A stretch of 64,000 nucleotides of DNA from Caldilineaceae bacterium (lineage in GTDB: Bacteria; Chloroflexota; Anaerolineae; Caldilineales; Caldilineaceae). The notes under the pieces were generated by a model, which saw nothing but the letters and a program-made list of their open reading frames with translations, searched no databases and was not told where the DNA came from. A program made the translations under genes and the position numbers. The stretch is from assembly GCA_020433455.1 (NCBI GenBank), contig JAGRCP010000019.1, positions 1-64,000 of the forward strand, read 5' to 3'. Shown here in pieces: positions 46,816 to 55,720 of this stretch (position 1 is the first letter of the stretch; every line of letters starts with the position of its first letter).

Positions 46816-47856
46816 ATGAGCGTGACCCAAGTATCAGGCGACCGAATTCCGCCCGCCGTCGAAAGCGCCGAAGCCGTTCAACTGCGCCGCAAGCCTCAAA
46901 CTTATTGGAGCATGGCGCTGAGCAGCCTGCGCCACGATAAGCTCACCCTGACGGCTATGGCGTACATCCTCCTGATGGTGATTGTCACAGCTTCCGCCGG
47001 CCCCATTAGCCGGACGCTGGTGGGGGTAGGCCCCAACGACACCAATCCCGAGAACGCTTTTCAGCAATCTTATCTTGGGCCCTACATTCAGTGGCGGCTG
47101 GGCACGGACCCCATGACCGCCCCGCTCATGCTGGGCAGATCCGGCGGCGTACCTCACTGGCTGGGAACCGACCAGCTTGGCCGGGACCAGTTTGTGCGCC
47201 TGCTGTACGGCGGCCGCGTCAGTCTCTCCGTCGCCATTGTCGCGGCGACGATTTCCTTGCTGCTGGGCGTGACGGTGGGCACCATCGCCGGCTATTTCGG
47301 CGGTGTAGTGGACGATGTCATCATGTGGTTCATCAATACCGTCGTCTCTATCCCCACCATTTATCTGCTGATCATTGTCGCCGCCATCTATTCGCCCAGC
47401 CCCCTGGTCCTGACCCTCTTCCTGGGTTTCCTCGGCTGGTTTGGAACGGCCCGCTTCATGCGCGGCAATGTCTTCCGCGTCAAGGCGCTGGACTACACCC
47501 TTGCCGCCCGCGCGCTGGGCGCACGCAACCGGCGCATCATGTGGAGCCACATCGTACCCAACAGCATTCCCGTGATTGTGGTTGTTACGGCAATTGATGT
47601 GGGCGTGCTCATCCTGACGGAATCGGTCCTCAGCTTTTTGGGATTGGGCATTCAACCGCCGACGGCCACGTGGGGCAATATGCTCAACCGGGCGCGCAAT
47701 TTCCTCTTTCTGGTCGATCCGGTTACCGGCAAGCCCCAGGCGATTCATCTGCTCATTTGGCCCGGCCTCCTGATCACCCTGACCGTGCTGGCCTTTTACC
47801 TCATCGGCGACGGCCTGCGCGATGCTTTAGACCCAACCCTCAAAAACAAAAAATAG
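46816..47856 (+). CDS. Peptide/oligosaccharide ABC transporter permease 2, OppC/DppC-like
   Basis: A 346-residue OppC-type permease with LGTDQLGRDQFVRLLYGGRVSLS, the coupling segment DYTLAARALGARNRRIMWSH and the C-terminus YLIGDGLRDALDPTLKN. It completes importer set 2. The beta-propeller lipoprotein gene begins 9 bases after its stop, in the same apparent operon. Confidence 0.92.
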   Translation: MSVTQVSGDRIPPAVESAEAVQLRRKPQTYWSMALSSLRHDKLTLTAMAYILLMVIVTASAGPISRTLVGVGPNDTNPENAFQQSYLGPYIQWRLGTDPMTAPLMLGRSGGVPHWLGTDQLGRDQFVRLLYGGRVSLSVAIVAATISLLLGVTVGTIAGYFGGVVDDVIMWFINTVVSIPTIYLLIIVAAIYSPSPLVLTLFLGFLGWFGTARFMRGNVFRVKALDYTLAARALGARNRRIMWSHIVPNSIPVIVVVTAIDVGVLILTESVLSFLGLGIQPPTATWGNMLNRARNFLFLVDPVTGKPQAIHLLIWPGLLITLTVLAFYLIGDGLRDALDPTLKNKK

Positions 47857-47865
47857 GCGGAACTG

Positions 47866-49554
47866 ATGAGAATGCTTGTGCGCTCTCTGTCGATCACGTT
47901 CGGCGCGCTCTTGTTGCTTAGCGCCTGCACCCAGGAGGCCCAGCCTCCCTTGCCCACGCCCATTGCCACGTTTGAACCCTTGTCCTCGTCTTCATCGCCT
48001 GGAGCCGACGGGGCGAGCCTGCCGGCGGAAGCGAACCTCGCCCCGATTTGCGACGGCTCGCCGGACGCGGAGATTACGTGCTCCGCAGACGGCGACGTGC
48101 TGCGCGTGGAAACGAGCATCAACGCGGGCGTCTTTAGCCGTTGGTCTTTACCGCTGTCCGGCATCACGGGACCGTTGACGGGCAATGAAACCCTGCAACT
48201 GCATATGCGCAGCGAAGGCGATGTACGCCCCAATCTCTACCTGGCCGACGGCTCGGGCCGTCGGATTTCCGTTGCATTGGGCGAATACGGCCTGAACCAG
48301 GAGTGGCGTACCGTCAGCGTTCCCCTGCGCGAGGTGCGCAATCAGGCGGACGAGGCGCCGGATTGGGCGGATTTGCAGGCTCTGGAGATCGTCTTCGAGT
48401 GGTCGGATATGGCCGGCGCGGTGGAGATCGACAAGGTGGATTTTGCGCCCGTTTGGACGGAAGAGGTCGGCGTGCAGGACGCAGCGCAAGCGCTGGCTGC
48501 CGGGCTGGGCGTGCCGTCGGGTTTTACCGCCACAGCCATGGCGGACCGGCTCTTTGCGGCCACTCAGATCGTCTTTACGCCGGAGGGCGATCTGCTGGTC
48601 AGCCTGCAGAACGGACGCGTGTGGCGTTATCACGACGCGGACGGCGATGGCGTCTATGATGCACGCAGCCTTTATGACAGCGGCTATATAGAGGTGGTCG
48701 GGCTGCTTTTTGACCCGGCGGATGGCGCAGTCTGGTTGGGCGGACGCGGCCAACTCATCCGCACGCTGGATACGGACGGCGACGGTGCGGCCGATACGCG
48801 GGAAGTGCGCCTGGATGGGCTTCCCTGGGGACGGCATCAGAACAACGGCTTGGCCTGGAATCCGGACCCGGATCCCTTTACCGGCGAGGCGGGCGCAAGT
48901 TGGCTCTATTTTGGCTTGGGCTCAACCGAAGATTTGCTGGTGGGCGGCGAGTGGAATGCCACCGTGCTGCGTTTTCCCCGGGACGGCGCAGGCGTCGAAG
49001 ATCTGGAGATTGTCAGTCGCGGCAATCGCAATGCCTATATGGTCGCCTGGGGCCGTGTTCCGACAGACCTGAGTGAGCCTGAGGGTGAAGCCGCCTGGCA
49101 GCTCTTTGCCGGCGAGAACGGGCCCGACTTCAACGATGCGCCCGATGAGGTAAACCACATTCGCCTCCGGCACGATTACGGTTTTCCCGATCAGTTTGGC
49201 CCCGTGGAGCCGCCGGAAGCAGACGGCGCTCCTTTCAGCGGCCCCATCTATCCGGTGACGCCCCACGCCAGCGCCAGCGGGTTGGCGTATATCAGCAACC
49301 CGGCATGGCCTGCTGAGTACCGCACGCTTTACGTGTCGCTTTTCGGCCAGGTTTTCAGCGAAGGCGTTGTGGGGCATACTGTCGAGCGTATTGCGCTGGA
49401 AGAGGTTGAAACCGCAGCCGGCCCCACCTACCGCGGCACGCCCTCTGACTTTATCACCGGGCTGGATCGCCCCCTGCCCATGGCCGTGGGCCCCGAGGGT
49501 AACTTATGGATCGGGGATTACGCAACGGGCGTGATTTATCGGATTAGCCGCTAG
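47866..49554 (+). CDS. Lipoprotein with CBM-like domain and PQQ-sugar-dehydrogenase-type beta-propeller
   Basis: A 562-residue lipoprotein. Lipobox LSAC near residue 20, Pro/Ser spacer to about 60. Residues about 60-200 look like a beta-sandwich, similar to carbohydrate-binding domains (LRVETSINAGVFSRWSLPL, VEIDKVDFAPVW). Residues 205-562 form a six-bladed propeller like soluble glucose dehydrogenase (GSDH): FTPEGDLLVSLQNGRVWRY, NHIRLRHDYGFP, GPEGNLWIGDYATGVIYRI. Two EF-hand-like loops, DADGDGVYD and DTDGDGAAD, may bind Ca2+. PQQ binding is not certain. Placed at the end of the importer operon, it may act on or sense the same extracellular glycan. Confidence 0.75.
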   Translation: MRMLVRSLSITFGALLLLSACTQEAQPPLPTPIATFEPLSSSSSPGADGASLPAEANLAPICDGSPDAEITCSADGDVLRVETSINAGVFSRWSLPLSGITGPLTGNETLQLHMRSEGDVRPNLYLADGSGRRISVALGEYGLNQEWRTVSVPLREVRNQADEAPDWADLQALEIVFEWSDMAGAVEIDKVDFAPVWTEEVGVQDAAQALAAGLGVPSGFTATAMADRLFAATQIVFTPEGDLLVSLQNGRVWRYHDADGDGVYDARSLYDSGYIEVVGLLFDPADGAVWLGGRGQLIRTLDTDGDGAADTREVRLDGLPWGRHQNNGLAWNPDPDPFTGEAGASWLYFGLGSTEDLLVGGEWNATVLRFPRDGAGVEDLEIVSRGNRNAYMVAWGRVPTDLSEPEGEAAWQLFAGENGPDFNDAPDEVNHIRLRHDYGFPDQFGPVEPPEADGAPFSGPIYPVTPHASASGLAYISNPAWPAEYRTLYVSLFGQVFSEGVVGHTVERIALEEVETAAGPTYRGTPSDFITGLDRPLPMAVGPEGNLWIGDYATGVIYRISR

Positions 49555-49589
49555 AGAACCGGAATTGCCTCAGATCTTTCTTTTTGCCA

Positions 49590-50300
49590 TCACTGCACCG
49601 TTACGTACGCACGTAACTGGTCCACCGTCTTCTCGCCGATGCCGGGGACCCGCGTCAGGTCATCGACGGTTGCGTAAGGGCGATTGGCCATGATGGCCGC
49701 GGCCTTGCTGGGGCCGATGCCCGGCAGGGTTTCCAACTCACCCGCCGTGGCAAGGTTCAGATCGATCAGCCCCGCACCCAGGTCCACGCTGCCGCCACGC
49801 GCCGGAGCAGCCTCCTGACTGCCGGAAACGCCCGGCGGCGGCGCAGTGGGAACCAGATGGGCCAGCGCGGAGTCCCCTTCGCCCCGGGCGGGCACGTGGA
49901 TCTGCGCCCCGTCCCACAGCAGCTCGGCCTGATTGATGAGGGGCGCGTCGGCTTCATTCGTGAGGCCGCCGGCCATGCTCAACGCTGCGCCCACCCGGGC
50001 CGGCGCTTCGATTTCGTACAGGCCCGGCCGGACCACCGCCCCGCTTACGAAGACGGTGATGGGCGCGGGTGTGGCTGTGGGCAGGTCCGTAGCCGTCGGT
50101 CCGGGCGTAGGCGGCGGCTGCAAAACAATGGGCGCCGGTTCCGGTCGGTGCACCAGCAGCAGCGTTCCGCCCACGAGGATAAGCGCGGTGAGCAGGCCGA
50201 TCGCAAAGGAAAGAAAATGAAAGGCGGGAGGCGTCTTGGGCTCGGGTGCAGGGTCGAGCACAATGACGCCTGCGTCGGTAGCGTTCGTCGGGGGATTCAT
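49590..50300 (-). CDS. comEA: ComEA-like DNA-binding protein (SLBB + helix-hairpin-helix)
   Basis: A 236-residue membrane-anchored protein. One membrane helix around residues 28-48, a Pro/Thr-rich spacer, an SLBB domain (about 85-145, VFVSGAVVRPGLYEI ... GAQIHVPARG) and a C-terminal double helix-hairpin-helix (IDLNLATAGELETLPGIGPSKAAAI, LTRVPGIGEKTVDQL). ComEA binds double-stranded DNA outside the membrane during natural transformation. comEC is not adjacent. ATG 50300 with GAGG five bases upstream is preferred to the longer frame from 50339. It converges on the propeller gene with a 35-base gap and no visible hairpin. Confidence 0.88.
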   Translation of the reverse strand: MNPPTNATDAGVIVLDPAPEPKTPPAFHFLSFAIGLLTALILVGGTLLLVHRPEPAPIVLQPPPTPGPTATDLPTATPAPITVFVSGAVVRPGLYEIEAPARVGAALSMAGGLTNEADAPLINQAELLWDGAQIHVPARGEGDSALAHLVPTAPPPGVSGSQEAAPARGGSVDLGAGLIDLNLATAGELETLPGIGPSKAAAIMANRPYATVDDLTRVPGIGEKTVDQLRAYVTVQ

Positions 50301-50462
50301 CGCAACCTCGCAGTGGAGCAGGTCACGCCGAAGGCGCATGCCGCGGCGTGAATTCAGATGTAGGTCTTGCTTATGGCCCGGATTTTACCTCAGGTTACAT
50401 ACGAACCGCAACCCGAATTTTAGTCGTTCATGATTTGGGGTTTTTCCGGCTCTCTGAAGTTT

Positions 50463-50585
50463 CGTGGGGTCAAACCGCCGAATGAATTCGGCGGCTGCTA
50501 CGAGAAACGTGCTCAAGCGCGTTGGTCTCCGCTGGACGAACCGGCTTTGAGCCGGTTTCCCGTAGCAGGCTGCGGTTTCAACCGC
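50463..50585. repeat. Dispersed intergenic repeat with hairpins (second copy)
   Basis: The 337-base gap between comEA and the EamA gene has no supported gene. Positions 50463-50536 match 6447-6520 without gaps at about three quarters identity. This copy also carries three hairpins: CCGCCGAA-TGAA-TTCGGCGG (50475-50494), AACCGGCT-TTG-AGCCGGTT (50539-50557) and GCGGTT-TC-AACCGC (50572-50585). It may be a terminator for the EamA gene or a structured mobile repeat. Confidence 0.65.
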
Positions 50586-50637
50586 TGCCGTCTGTCCCCG
50601 CCCGCTTGCCCCACAATCCGTCAGAGAACCGTTTTTC

Positions 50638-51534
50638 CTACGCCGCCCGGCTGCGATGGACAATATAGACGCCGATCAGCAAGATCGCGCCGCCCAGGAC
50701 GTGCCACGGCGTGGGAATTTCACCCAGCAGGGGAATGGCCAGCAGCATGGTGAGCGCGGGCTGCCCCAACAGCGTGGGCGAAACGAGGGATGCGGGCAGC
50801 GCGCCCAGGGCATAACTCACCAACAATTGCCCCAACACCTGGGAGATCAGCCCCATGGCCAGAAAGGCCAGCCACGTCTGCAGGGAGTAGTCCGTCAGCG
50901 ATTCGCCCTGTAGCCGTGCCACAATGAAGAGCATAACCATCGCGCCCACGCACGCCAGCCAGAAGGCGGGCAAAGCGGGCAAGGCGCGCCGGCTCCGCTG
51001 CATGATGAGCAGATACCCCGCGTAGAATATCCCGGCAATCAAGCCCAGGAGCGTACCTAGCCCCACGCTATTCCGTATGTCCGCGCCCAGAATTAACGCC
51101 GCGCCGCCCAGCGCGATGGCCAGGCCCGTCCAAAAGAGAACGCCCAGCTTTTCCTTGAAGATCAGCATTGCGCCCAATCCCACCCAAACGGGCGCGGTGT
51201 TGGCCATGAGCGTAGGATTGGCCGCGCCGCTGATGAGGATGCCCGTATTCCAAAAGATGAGGTCGCTGCCGAAAAATATTCCCGCGGCCAGGGCAATGAG
51301 GACCTCTCTCCGGGGCGGGTAGCCGGCTTTGCCCAGGTAGCGGATAAAGGGAACCGCCAGCGCAATCACGGCAATGAGCATGCGATAGAAGCCGGTTACT
51401 GCGCCGGGCGCATCGGCCCAACGCACGAAGATAGCCGAAAAGCCGATGCTGAGAATGCCCAGCGTCAGGGCCCAGTAAGCGCGCGCCGGCGCGGATTGAA
51501 CAGCGGTCCGCTCATCTTTTACAATGGTTGTCAT
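50638..51534 (-). CDS. EamA/DMT-family permease
   Basis: A 298-residue transporter with ten predicted membrane helices in two EamA repeats (about 20-150 and 165-290). Features: YWALTLGILSIGFSAIFVRW near the N-terminus, TAPVWVGLGAMLIFKEKLG at the end of repeat 1 and its counterpart TLLGQPALTMLLAIPLLGE in repeat 2. DMT proteins export or import small metabolites; the substrate is unknown. ATG 51534 is chosen over a TTG at 51549. A terminator of the upstream GNAT gene separates the two. Confidence 0.85.
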   Translation of the reverse strand: MTTIVKDERTAVQSAPARAYWALTLGILSIGFSAIFVRWADAPGAVTGFYRMLIAVIALAVPFIRYLGKAGYPPRREVLIALAAGIFFGSDLIFWNTGILISGAANPTLMANTAPVWVGLGAMLIFKEKLGVLFWTGLAIALGGAALILGADIRNSVGLGTLLGLIAGIFYAGYLLIMQRSRRALPALPAFWLACVGAMVMLFIVARLQGESLTDYSLQTWLAFLAMGLISQVLGQLLVSYALGALPASLVSPTLLGQPALTMLLAIPLLGEIPTPWHVLGGAILLIGVYIVHRSRAA

Positions 51535-51556
51535 AGTCGGAATTCTCAAAAAATTG

Positions 51557-51583
51557 CGGGGAAGCCGATTACCGGCTTCCCCG
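51557..51583 (-). terminator. Intrinsic terminator of the GNAT gene
   Basis: CGGGGAAGCCG (51557-51567) and its complement (51573-51583) form an 11-bp stem. Read on the minus strand it is followed by CAATTTTTTG, a good U-tract. Confidence 0.78.
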
Positions 51584-51690
51584 TTTCGTTTTGCATCAGC
51601 CTACTCAATGTGCGCGCTTTTGGCAATAACGCGCTTTGCTCAACCAAGATACTCAACCCGGTGTTGCGAGCGAAGCCAAACAGATGTTCC

Positions 51691-52491
51691 CTATTTCATC
51701 TCCGCCCACTGCAAGCCGACCTGTCGCTCTGTGGGCGTAAAGCCCACGGACTCGTAAATCTGCGCGGCGTGATAGTCGGGATCCGCGGCCATGACCAGCA
51801 CGTCCGCCCCCATCTCACCCAGGCCGTGGCGTGCAGCCTCATAAACCAGCCGCCCGCAGATGCCGCGTCGGCGATAAGCGGGATGGGTCCCCACACTCTG
51901 GAAGCGCCCCACGCCGTCTTCCACAAAAAGGCCCAGGCTTGCGGTCAACGTGTCGTCCAGAAATGCGCCAAAGCGCTGCCCCAGCCCGGCATCGATCATG
52001 GCTCGCTTGTCATGCTGGAGGCGGGTCGCGAATATCCGATACCCTTCGGGTTCGTGATCATCCTGAAAAGAAGCGATGGTGAGGGCCAGATTCGCCTCCC
52101 ACTCTGCTTCACTGCGCAGCGCGCGCACCACAACTTCATCATTGCAGCGGGCCGGCTTTTCCACTTCACGCGCCGTTAAAATGACGGTATGCTCTACCTC
52201 GAATCCCGCATCCATGAAGGGTTGAACTACGCCCGGATCGCCGCTTGGATCGTCAATGCCGAAGACCATGTGCCCAACCGGCGGAGTGGGACCGATCTCC
52301 TCGACAAACCGCGCGCGCCAACGGCTATAGTCGTCCGGACCGGGCGGCCGCCTGAAGAGAAGATAATTGCCCCAATAGTAGGTAGGATTCGACGGCGTCC
52401 GGATGACCAGATAATCGCCCTTGTCGGTTACGCTGCCGCTAAAACGGCTAAAAATCAGGTCAGTGCGATAGCCGAGTGATTGAATGTGCAT
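51691..52491 (-). CDS. GNAT-family N-acetyltransferase
   Basis: A 266-residue acetyltransferase. The C-terminal half carries the GNAT core: GLFVEDGVGRFQSVGTHPAYRRRGICGRLVYEA with the R/Q-x-x-G-x-G/A-type acetyl-CoA loop (RRRGICGRL), then MAADPDYHAAQIYESVGFTPTER. The N-terminal half is a divergent GNAT-like domain. ATG 52491 follows AGGAA at 7 bases, better than 52506. Acceptor substrate unknown. Confidence 0.83.
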   Translation of the reverse strand: MHIQSLGYRTDLIFSRFSGSVTDKGDYLVIRTPSNPTYYWGNYLLFRRPPGPDDYSRWRARFVEEIGPTPPVGHMVFGIDDPSGDPGVVQPFMDAGFEVEHTVILTAREVEKPARCNDEVVVRALRSEAEWEANLALTIASFQDDHEPEGYRIFATRLQHDKRAMIDAGLGQRFGAFLDDTLTASLGLFVEDGVGRFQSVGTHPAYRRRGICGRLVYEAARHGLGEMGADVLVMAADPDYHAAQIYESVGFTPTERQVGLQWAEMK

Positions 52492-52524
52492 GAGATGTTC
52501 CTGCAACTGCTCAGATAATCGTTT

Positions 52525-54210
52525 TTACAAAATAACCGGCTCTTCGTATTCACCCCAGACGTCACGGAAGACGTCCATCATTTCCTGGAGGGTGGCGTAC
52601 TCGCCCACCGCATCCAGAAGGAAGGGCATGAGGTTCGCGTCCTCCCGGCGTGCAGCCTGCTTTAATTCAGCCAGGCGGCTCTGGACGGCGCGGCTGTCCC
52701 GCGTGCGGCGCACCTCGGCCAGGCGCGTCAATTGGCGCTGATAGCCTTCCACGTCCATTTCCAGGATGGGCACGCGCGACTGCTCGCCGCTCACGTAATC
52801 GTTGACGCCCACGATGATCCGGCGGCCGGCTTCCACCTCGCGCTGAAAGCGCACGGCCGCTTCGGTAATCTCCCGCTGGAAAAAACCTTCCTCCAGCGCG
52901 GGCAACATGCCGCCGCGTTCTTCGATCTGGTCGAAGTAGGCGCGCGCCTGGCGCTCCATCTCATCGGTCAGCGCCTCCACAAAATAGGAGCCACCCAGAG
53001 GGTCCACCGTGTTGGTCACGCCGCTTTCGTGGGCGATGATCTGCTGGGTGCGCAGGGCCACGGTCACGGCCTCTTCGCTGGGCAGGGCCATAGCCTCATC
53101 CAGGGAATTGGTGTGCAGGGACTGGGTGCCGCCCAGCACCGCGGCCAGCGCCTGGAGCGCGACCCGGGCCACGTTGTTGAGGGGCTGTTGCGCGGTCAGG
53201 CTCACGCCCGCGGTCTGGGTGTGAAAACGCATGAGCCATGAACGGGGATTCTGCGCGCCGAAGGTCTCGCGCATTTCCGTGGCCCAAATTCGCCGGGCCG
53301 CGCGGTATTTGGCGATCTCCTCAAAAAAGTCGTTGTGCGCGTTAAAGAAGAATGAAATGCGGGGCGCAAAGTCATCAATCGCCAATCCGCGCGCCAGCGC
53401 CCAACGCACGTACTCCAATCCGTCGGCCAAGGTAAACGCCAACTCCTGGGCCGCGGTCGAACCGGCCTCGCGGATATGATAGCCGGAAACGGAGACCGGA
53501 TTCCAGCGCGGCATCTCCTGCGCGCTGAATTCGATGGTGTCGGTTACCAGGCGCATGGAGGGGCGGGGCGGAAAGATAAACTCTTTCTGCGCAATATACT
53601 CCTTGAGGATATCGTTTTGCAGCGTACCGCCCAGGCGCTTGCGGGCAATGCCCCGCTTCTCGGCCGCAGCAATGTACATGGCCCAGATGATTGCGGCCGG
53701 GCTGTTGATGGTCATGGAGGTCGTCACGTCGGCCAGCGGCAGGTCATCCAGCAGTACTTCCATATCCCGCAGGGTGGAGACGGCCACGCCGCATAGCCCG
53801 AACTCGCCTTCCGCCTCCGGTGCGTCGGTGTCATAGCCGTAAAGGGTAGGCATGTCGAAAGCGACGGAGAGGCCCGTCTGCCCCTGCGCCAGCAGATACT
53901 TGAAGCGGGCGTTGGTCTCTTCCGCGGTACCGAATCCCGCGAACATGCGCATGGTCCACAGGCGGGCGCGATGACCCGTCGCGTGGACGCCTCGGGTATA
54001 GGGGTATTCGCCGGGCAGGCCCAGGTCCCGTCCGTAGTCCAGATCGGCATCATCCCGCGGCGTGTAGAGCCCCCGGATCGGCACGCCGGAGAGGGTGCTG
54101 AATTCGTCATAGCGCTCGGGCATGCGCTCTGCCGCGGCTCGGCGCGCCTCCTCCCAGCGCACTTGCGCGTCGGCCAACTCTTCCAGTGCGTTTGCAGCAT
54201 ACAGATTCAT
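52525..54210 (-). CDS. Acyl-CoA mutase large subunit, methylmalonyl-CoA mutase family
   Basis: A 561-residue catalytic chain (TIM barrel, substrate domain) of a coenzyme-B12-dependent acyl-CoA mutase. Family text: [99 protein letters not shown] and [18 protein letters not shown]. The B12-binding domain is absent, so it needs a separate small subunit, which is not encoded nearby; neither is the MeaB chaperone. At the usual TMY motif, whose Tyr stacks on the substrate in methylmalonyl-CoA mutase, this protein has TGH (residues 78-80). Its substrate may therefore differ. Confidence 0.88.
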   Translation of the reverse strand: MNLYAANALEELADAQVRWEEARRAAAERMPERYDEFSTLSGVPIRGLYTPRDDADLDYGRDLGLPGEYPYTRGVHATGHRARLWTMRMFAGFGTAEETNARFKYLLAQGQTGLSVAFDMPTLYGYDTDAPEAEGEFGLCGVAVSTLRDMEVLLDDLPLADVTTSMTINSPAAIIWAMYIAAAEKRGIARKRLGGTLQNDILKEYIAQKEFIFPPRPSMRLVTDTIEFSAQEMPRWNPVSVSGYHIREAGSTAAQELAFTLADGLEYVRWALARGLAIDDFAPRISFFFNAHNDFFEEIAKYRAARRIWATEMRETFGAQNPRSWLMRFHTQTAGVSLTAQQPLNNVARVALQALAAVLGGTQSLHTNSLDEAMALPSEEAVTVALRTQQIIAHESGVTNTVDPLGGSYFVEALTDEMERQARAYFDQIEERGGMLPALEEGFFQREITEAAVRFQREVEAGRRIIVGVNDYVSGEQSRVPILEMDVEGYQRQLTRLAEVRRTRDSRAVQSRLAELKQAARREDANLMPFLLDAVGEYATLQEMMDVFRDVWGEYEEPVIL

Positions 54211-54318
54211 GGCAATCCTCCGCAGGAGCGTTCACAGTAGATGACCCGATTGTAGCAGAGGAGAAGGCGCGTGCGAAACCGGCGTAAATGTTTTTGGGAG
54301 CGGCGGTTCTGTCTATCT

Positions 54319-54755
54319 TATGTCTGCGGTTGAAAAGCGACGGAAAGCGCTCACCTGGTTCTTCGGAACATTTGTCTCGCTGCTCGGCTTTCAACAAGGG
54401 GAGGTTCACGGTGTAGATACTGCCGCAGGTCAGGCTCCATTTCGGCATTGGCGGATTTATGCGTTTTATGAAGTTAGGGTAGTACGTAGAGGAACTGCGC
54501 AACGAAATCGCGCCGGAAAACTATTGGTACTTGATGGCATTGGGCGCTTCACCCGCGCGGCAGGGTCAAGGGATAGGCGGCGCACTCATGCAGCCGCTCC
54601 TCTTACAAGCGGGCCAGGAACAGACGCCTTGCTATCTTGAGACCTTCGCAGAACGCAACCTGGCATTCTATGTTCAACAGGGCTTTGAGGTGACCGACAA
54701 GTCCCGGGTGAAGGATGGTCCTGTCTTTTGGGGGATGGTTCGACATCCGAGTTAA
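54319..54755 (+). pseudogene. Decayed GNAT acetyltransferase gene
   Basis: Pieces of one GNAT protein can be followed across frames. The start encodes VEKRRKALTWFFGTFV and GEV (frame of 54320); another frame then gives LPQVRLHFGIGGFMRFMKLG between stops; from 54483 a third stretch encodes NYWYLMALGASPARQGQGIGG and runs to the natural end NLAFYVQQGFEV ... FWGMVRHPS at 54755. At least one frameshift and two in-frame stops are present. The acetyl-CoA loop RQGQGIGG is intact, but no full protein can be made. Confidence 0.75.
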
Positions 54756-55206
54756 TGGAAGACGTGGGCTGTCTGGAAAAGACAAAACTTTTGAATTTTT
54801 TGAGCAGTTGCGGGTTAGCAAAGCGTCAATGGAGCTAGGAATGGGGGGGGATTGAATTAGCCGGACGGAGAGGTGGCATTATTCGGGGGTCTTGCTCCTC
54901 TCCTGTCCGGCTTCCTACCAGCGCATAGCAGGAGACGGATCTCGGGGGCGTAATCCGCATTGCCAGTGTGGCGCGCGCTTGGTAGCTCTTTAGGAATTTG
55001 GGCAAAGAACAAGGCTGTCACGACGGACAAAGTCCGCTCATTTACCCAAAATTTTATACATGCAAGTCAAAAGGAAACGTAACGATACTTTTACGTGTGG
55101 AAACAAAATCAACGCATCGAGGCAGATATCAGGAGCAGCGGAGCACAAGGTTACAATAACACTTTTGCTTCGATTTGTCAAGCAAAAATTTTCCTAACTT
55201 TCTCTC
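54756..55206. other. 451-base non-coding stretch next to the IS remnant
   Basis: No gene is supported. It has a hairpin at 54859-54912 (AGCCGGACGGAGAGG with a complement carrying one bulge), a CGGACTTTGTCCG-type palindrome near 55024-55036, and an AT-rich last third that contrasts with the GC-rich genes around. It looks like decayed accessory DNA. Confidence 0.5.
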
Positions 55207-55702
55207 ACTACCGGACAGAAAATGTGTTCTGCGAGCAGCAGGGCATTAAATGGACACTGAAGCTCTGCTGCAACCAAACAGGAAGTCGATGGGTAAGCGG
55301 AATCTGACGTCGATAGACAGGGATTCCTCGAGTAAATGGTTCAGAAAAGAGAGTCCGAGTTGGAAAAGACCCAGATCACATCGCTCAGTGCGGTGGATGA
55401 CCCGACCCATATCCTTGCAATGTGCCTGAACGCCGAGATAAATCATCCAAACGTAGGCGAGACAGGCTGCGATCAGAATGCGAAAAAGCCGGCCTGGATC
55501 AGAAATATGGCTCTTGTCAAGACCAAATCCACGGGACTTCTGGTCGGAAAAGAAGGTTTCAATCGATGAACGCCGCCGATACCAATAGTGAGCTTCATCG
55601 GCAAGTTCAAGACTTGTGACCAGCTGCCGATTTCGTCTTATTCCTTGGCATATCGCCTCTCAGAGCCTTCTTTTGCCTAGAACATTATTTCTGTCCGGTA
55701 GT
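55207..55702 (-). mobile_element. Internally deleted IS4-type insertion sequence (about 0.5 kb)
   Basis: Terminal inverted repeats: ACTACCGGACAGAAA plus nine more bases at 55207-55230, and its reverse complement at 55679-55702, 21 of 24 identical. Inside is only the C-terminal third of a DDE transposase reading from the right end. The left portion of the transposase gene is missing, so the element is non-autonomous but could be moved in trans. No target duplication is visible next to the ends. Confidence 0.75.
55246..55659 (-). pseudogene. C-terminal fragment of an IS4-family transposase
   Basis: The frame from the stop at 55660-55662 to TAA at 55246 encodes 137 residues. It contains ADEAHYWYRRRSSIETFFSDQK, in which Y27, R30, E34 and K41 of the fragment give the IS4-family Y-(2)-R-(3)-E-(6)-K signature, E34 being the last residue of the DDE triad. 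SRGFGLDKSHISDP and RLFRILIAACLAYVWMIYLG follow, as in the C-termini of these transposases. The first two catalytic Asp and any start codon are missing. Confidence 0.8.
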
Positions 55703-55720
55703 AAAATTTGGCTGCCGCCC

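Noticed and set aside
55095-55307. Plus-strand 70-codon frame across the left IS end
   Set aside because: It crosses the terminal repeat and the end of the transposase fragment, with no ribosome site or similarity; the minus-strand transposase fragment explains the DNA better.
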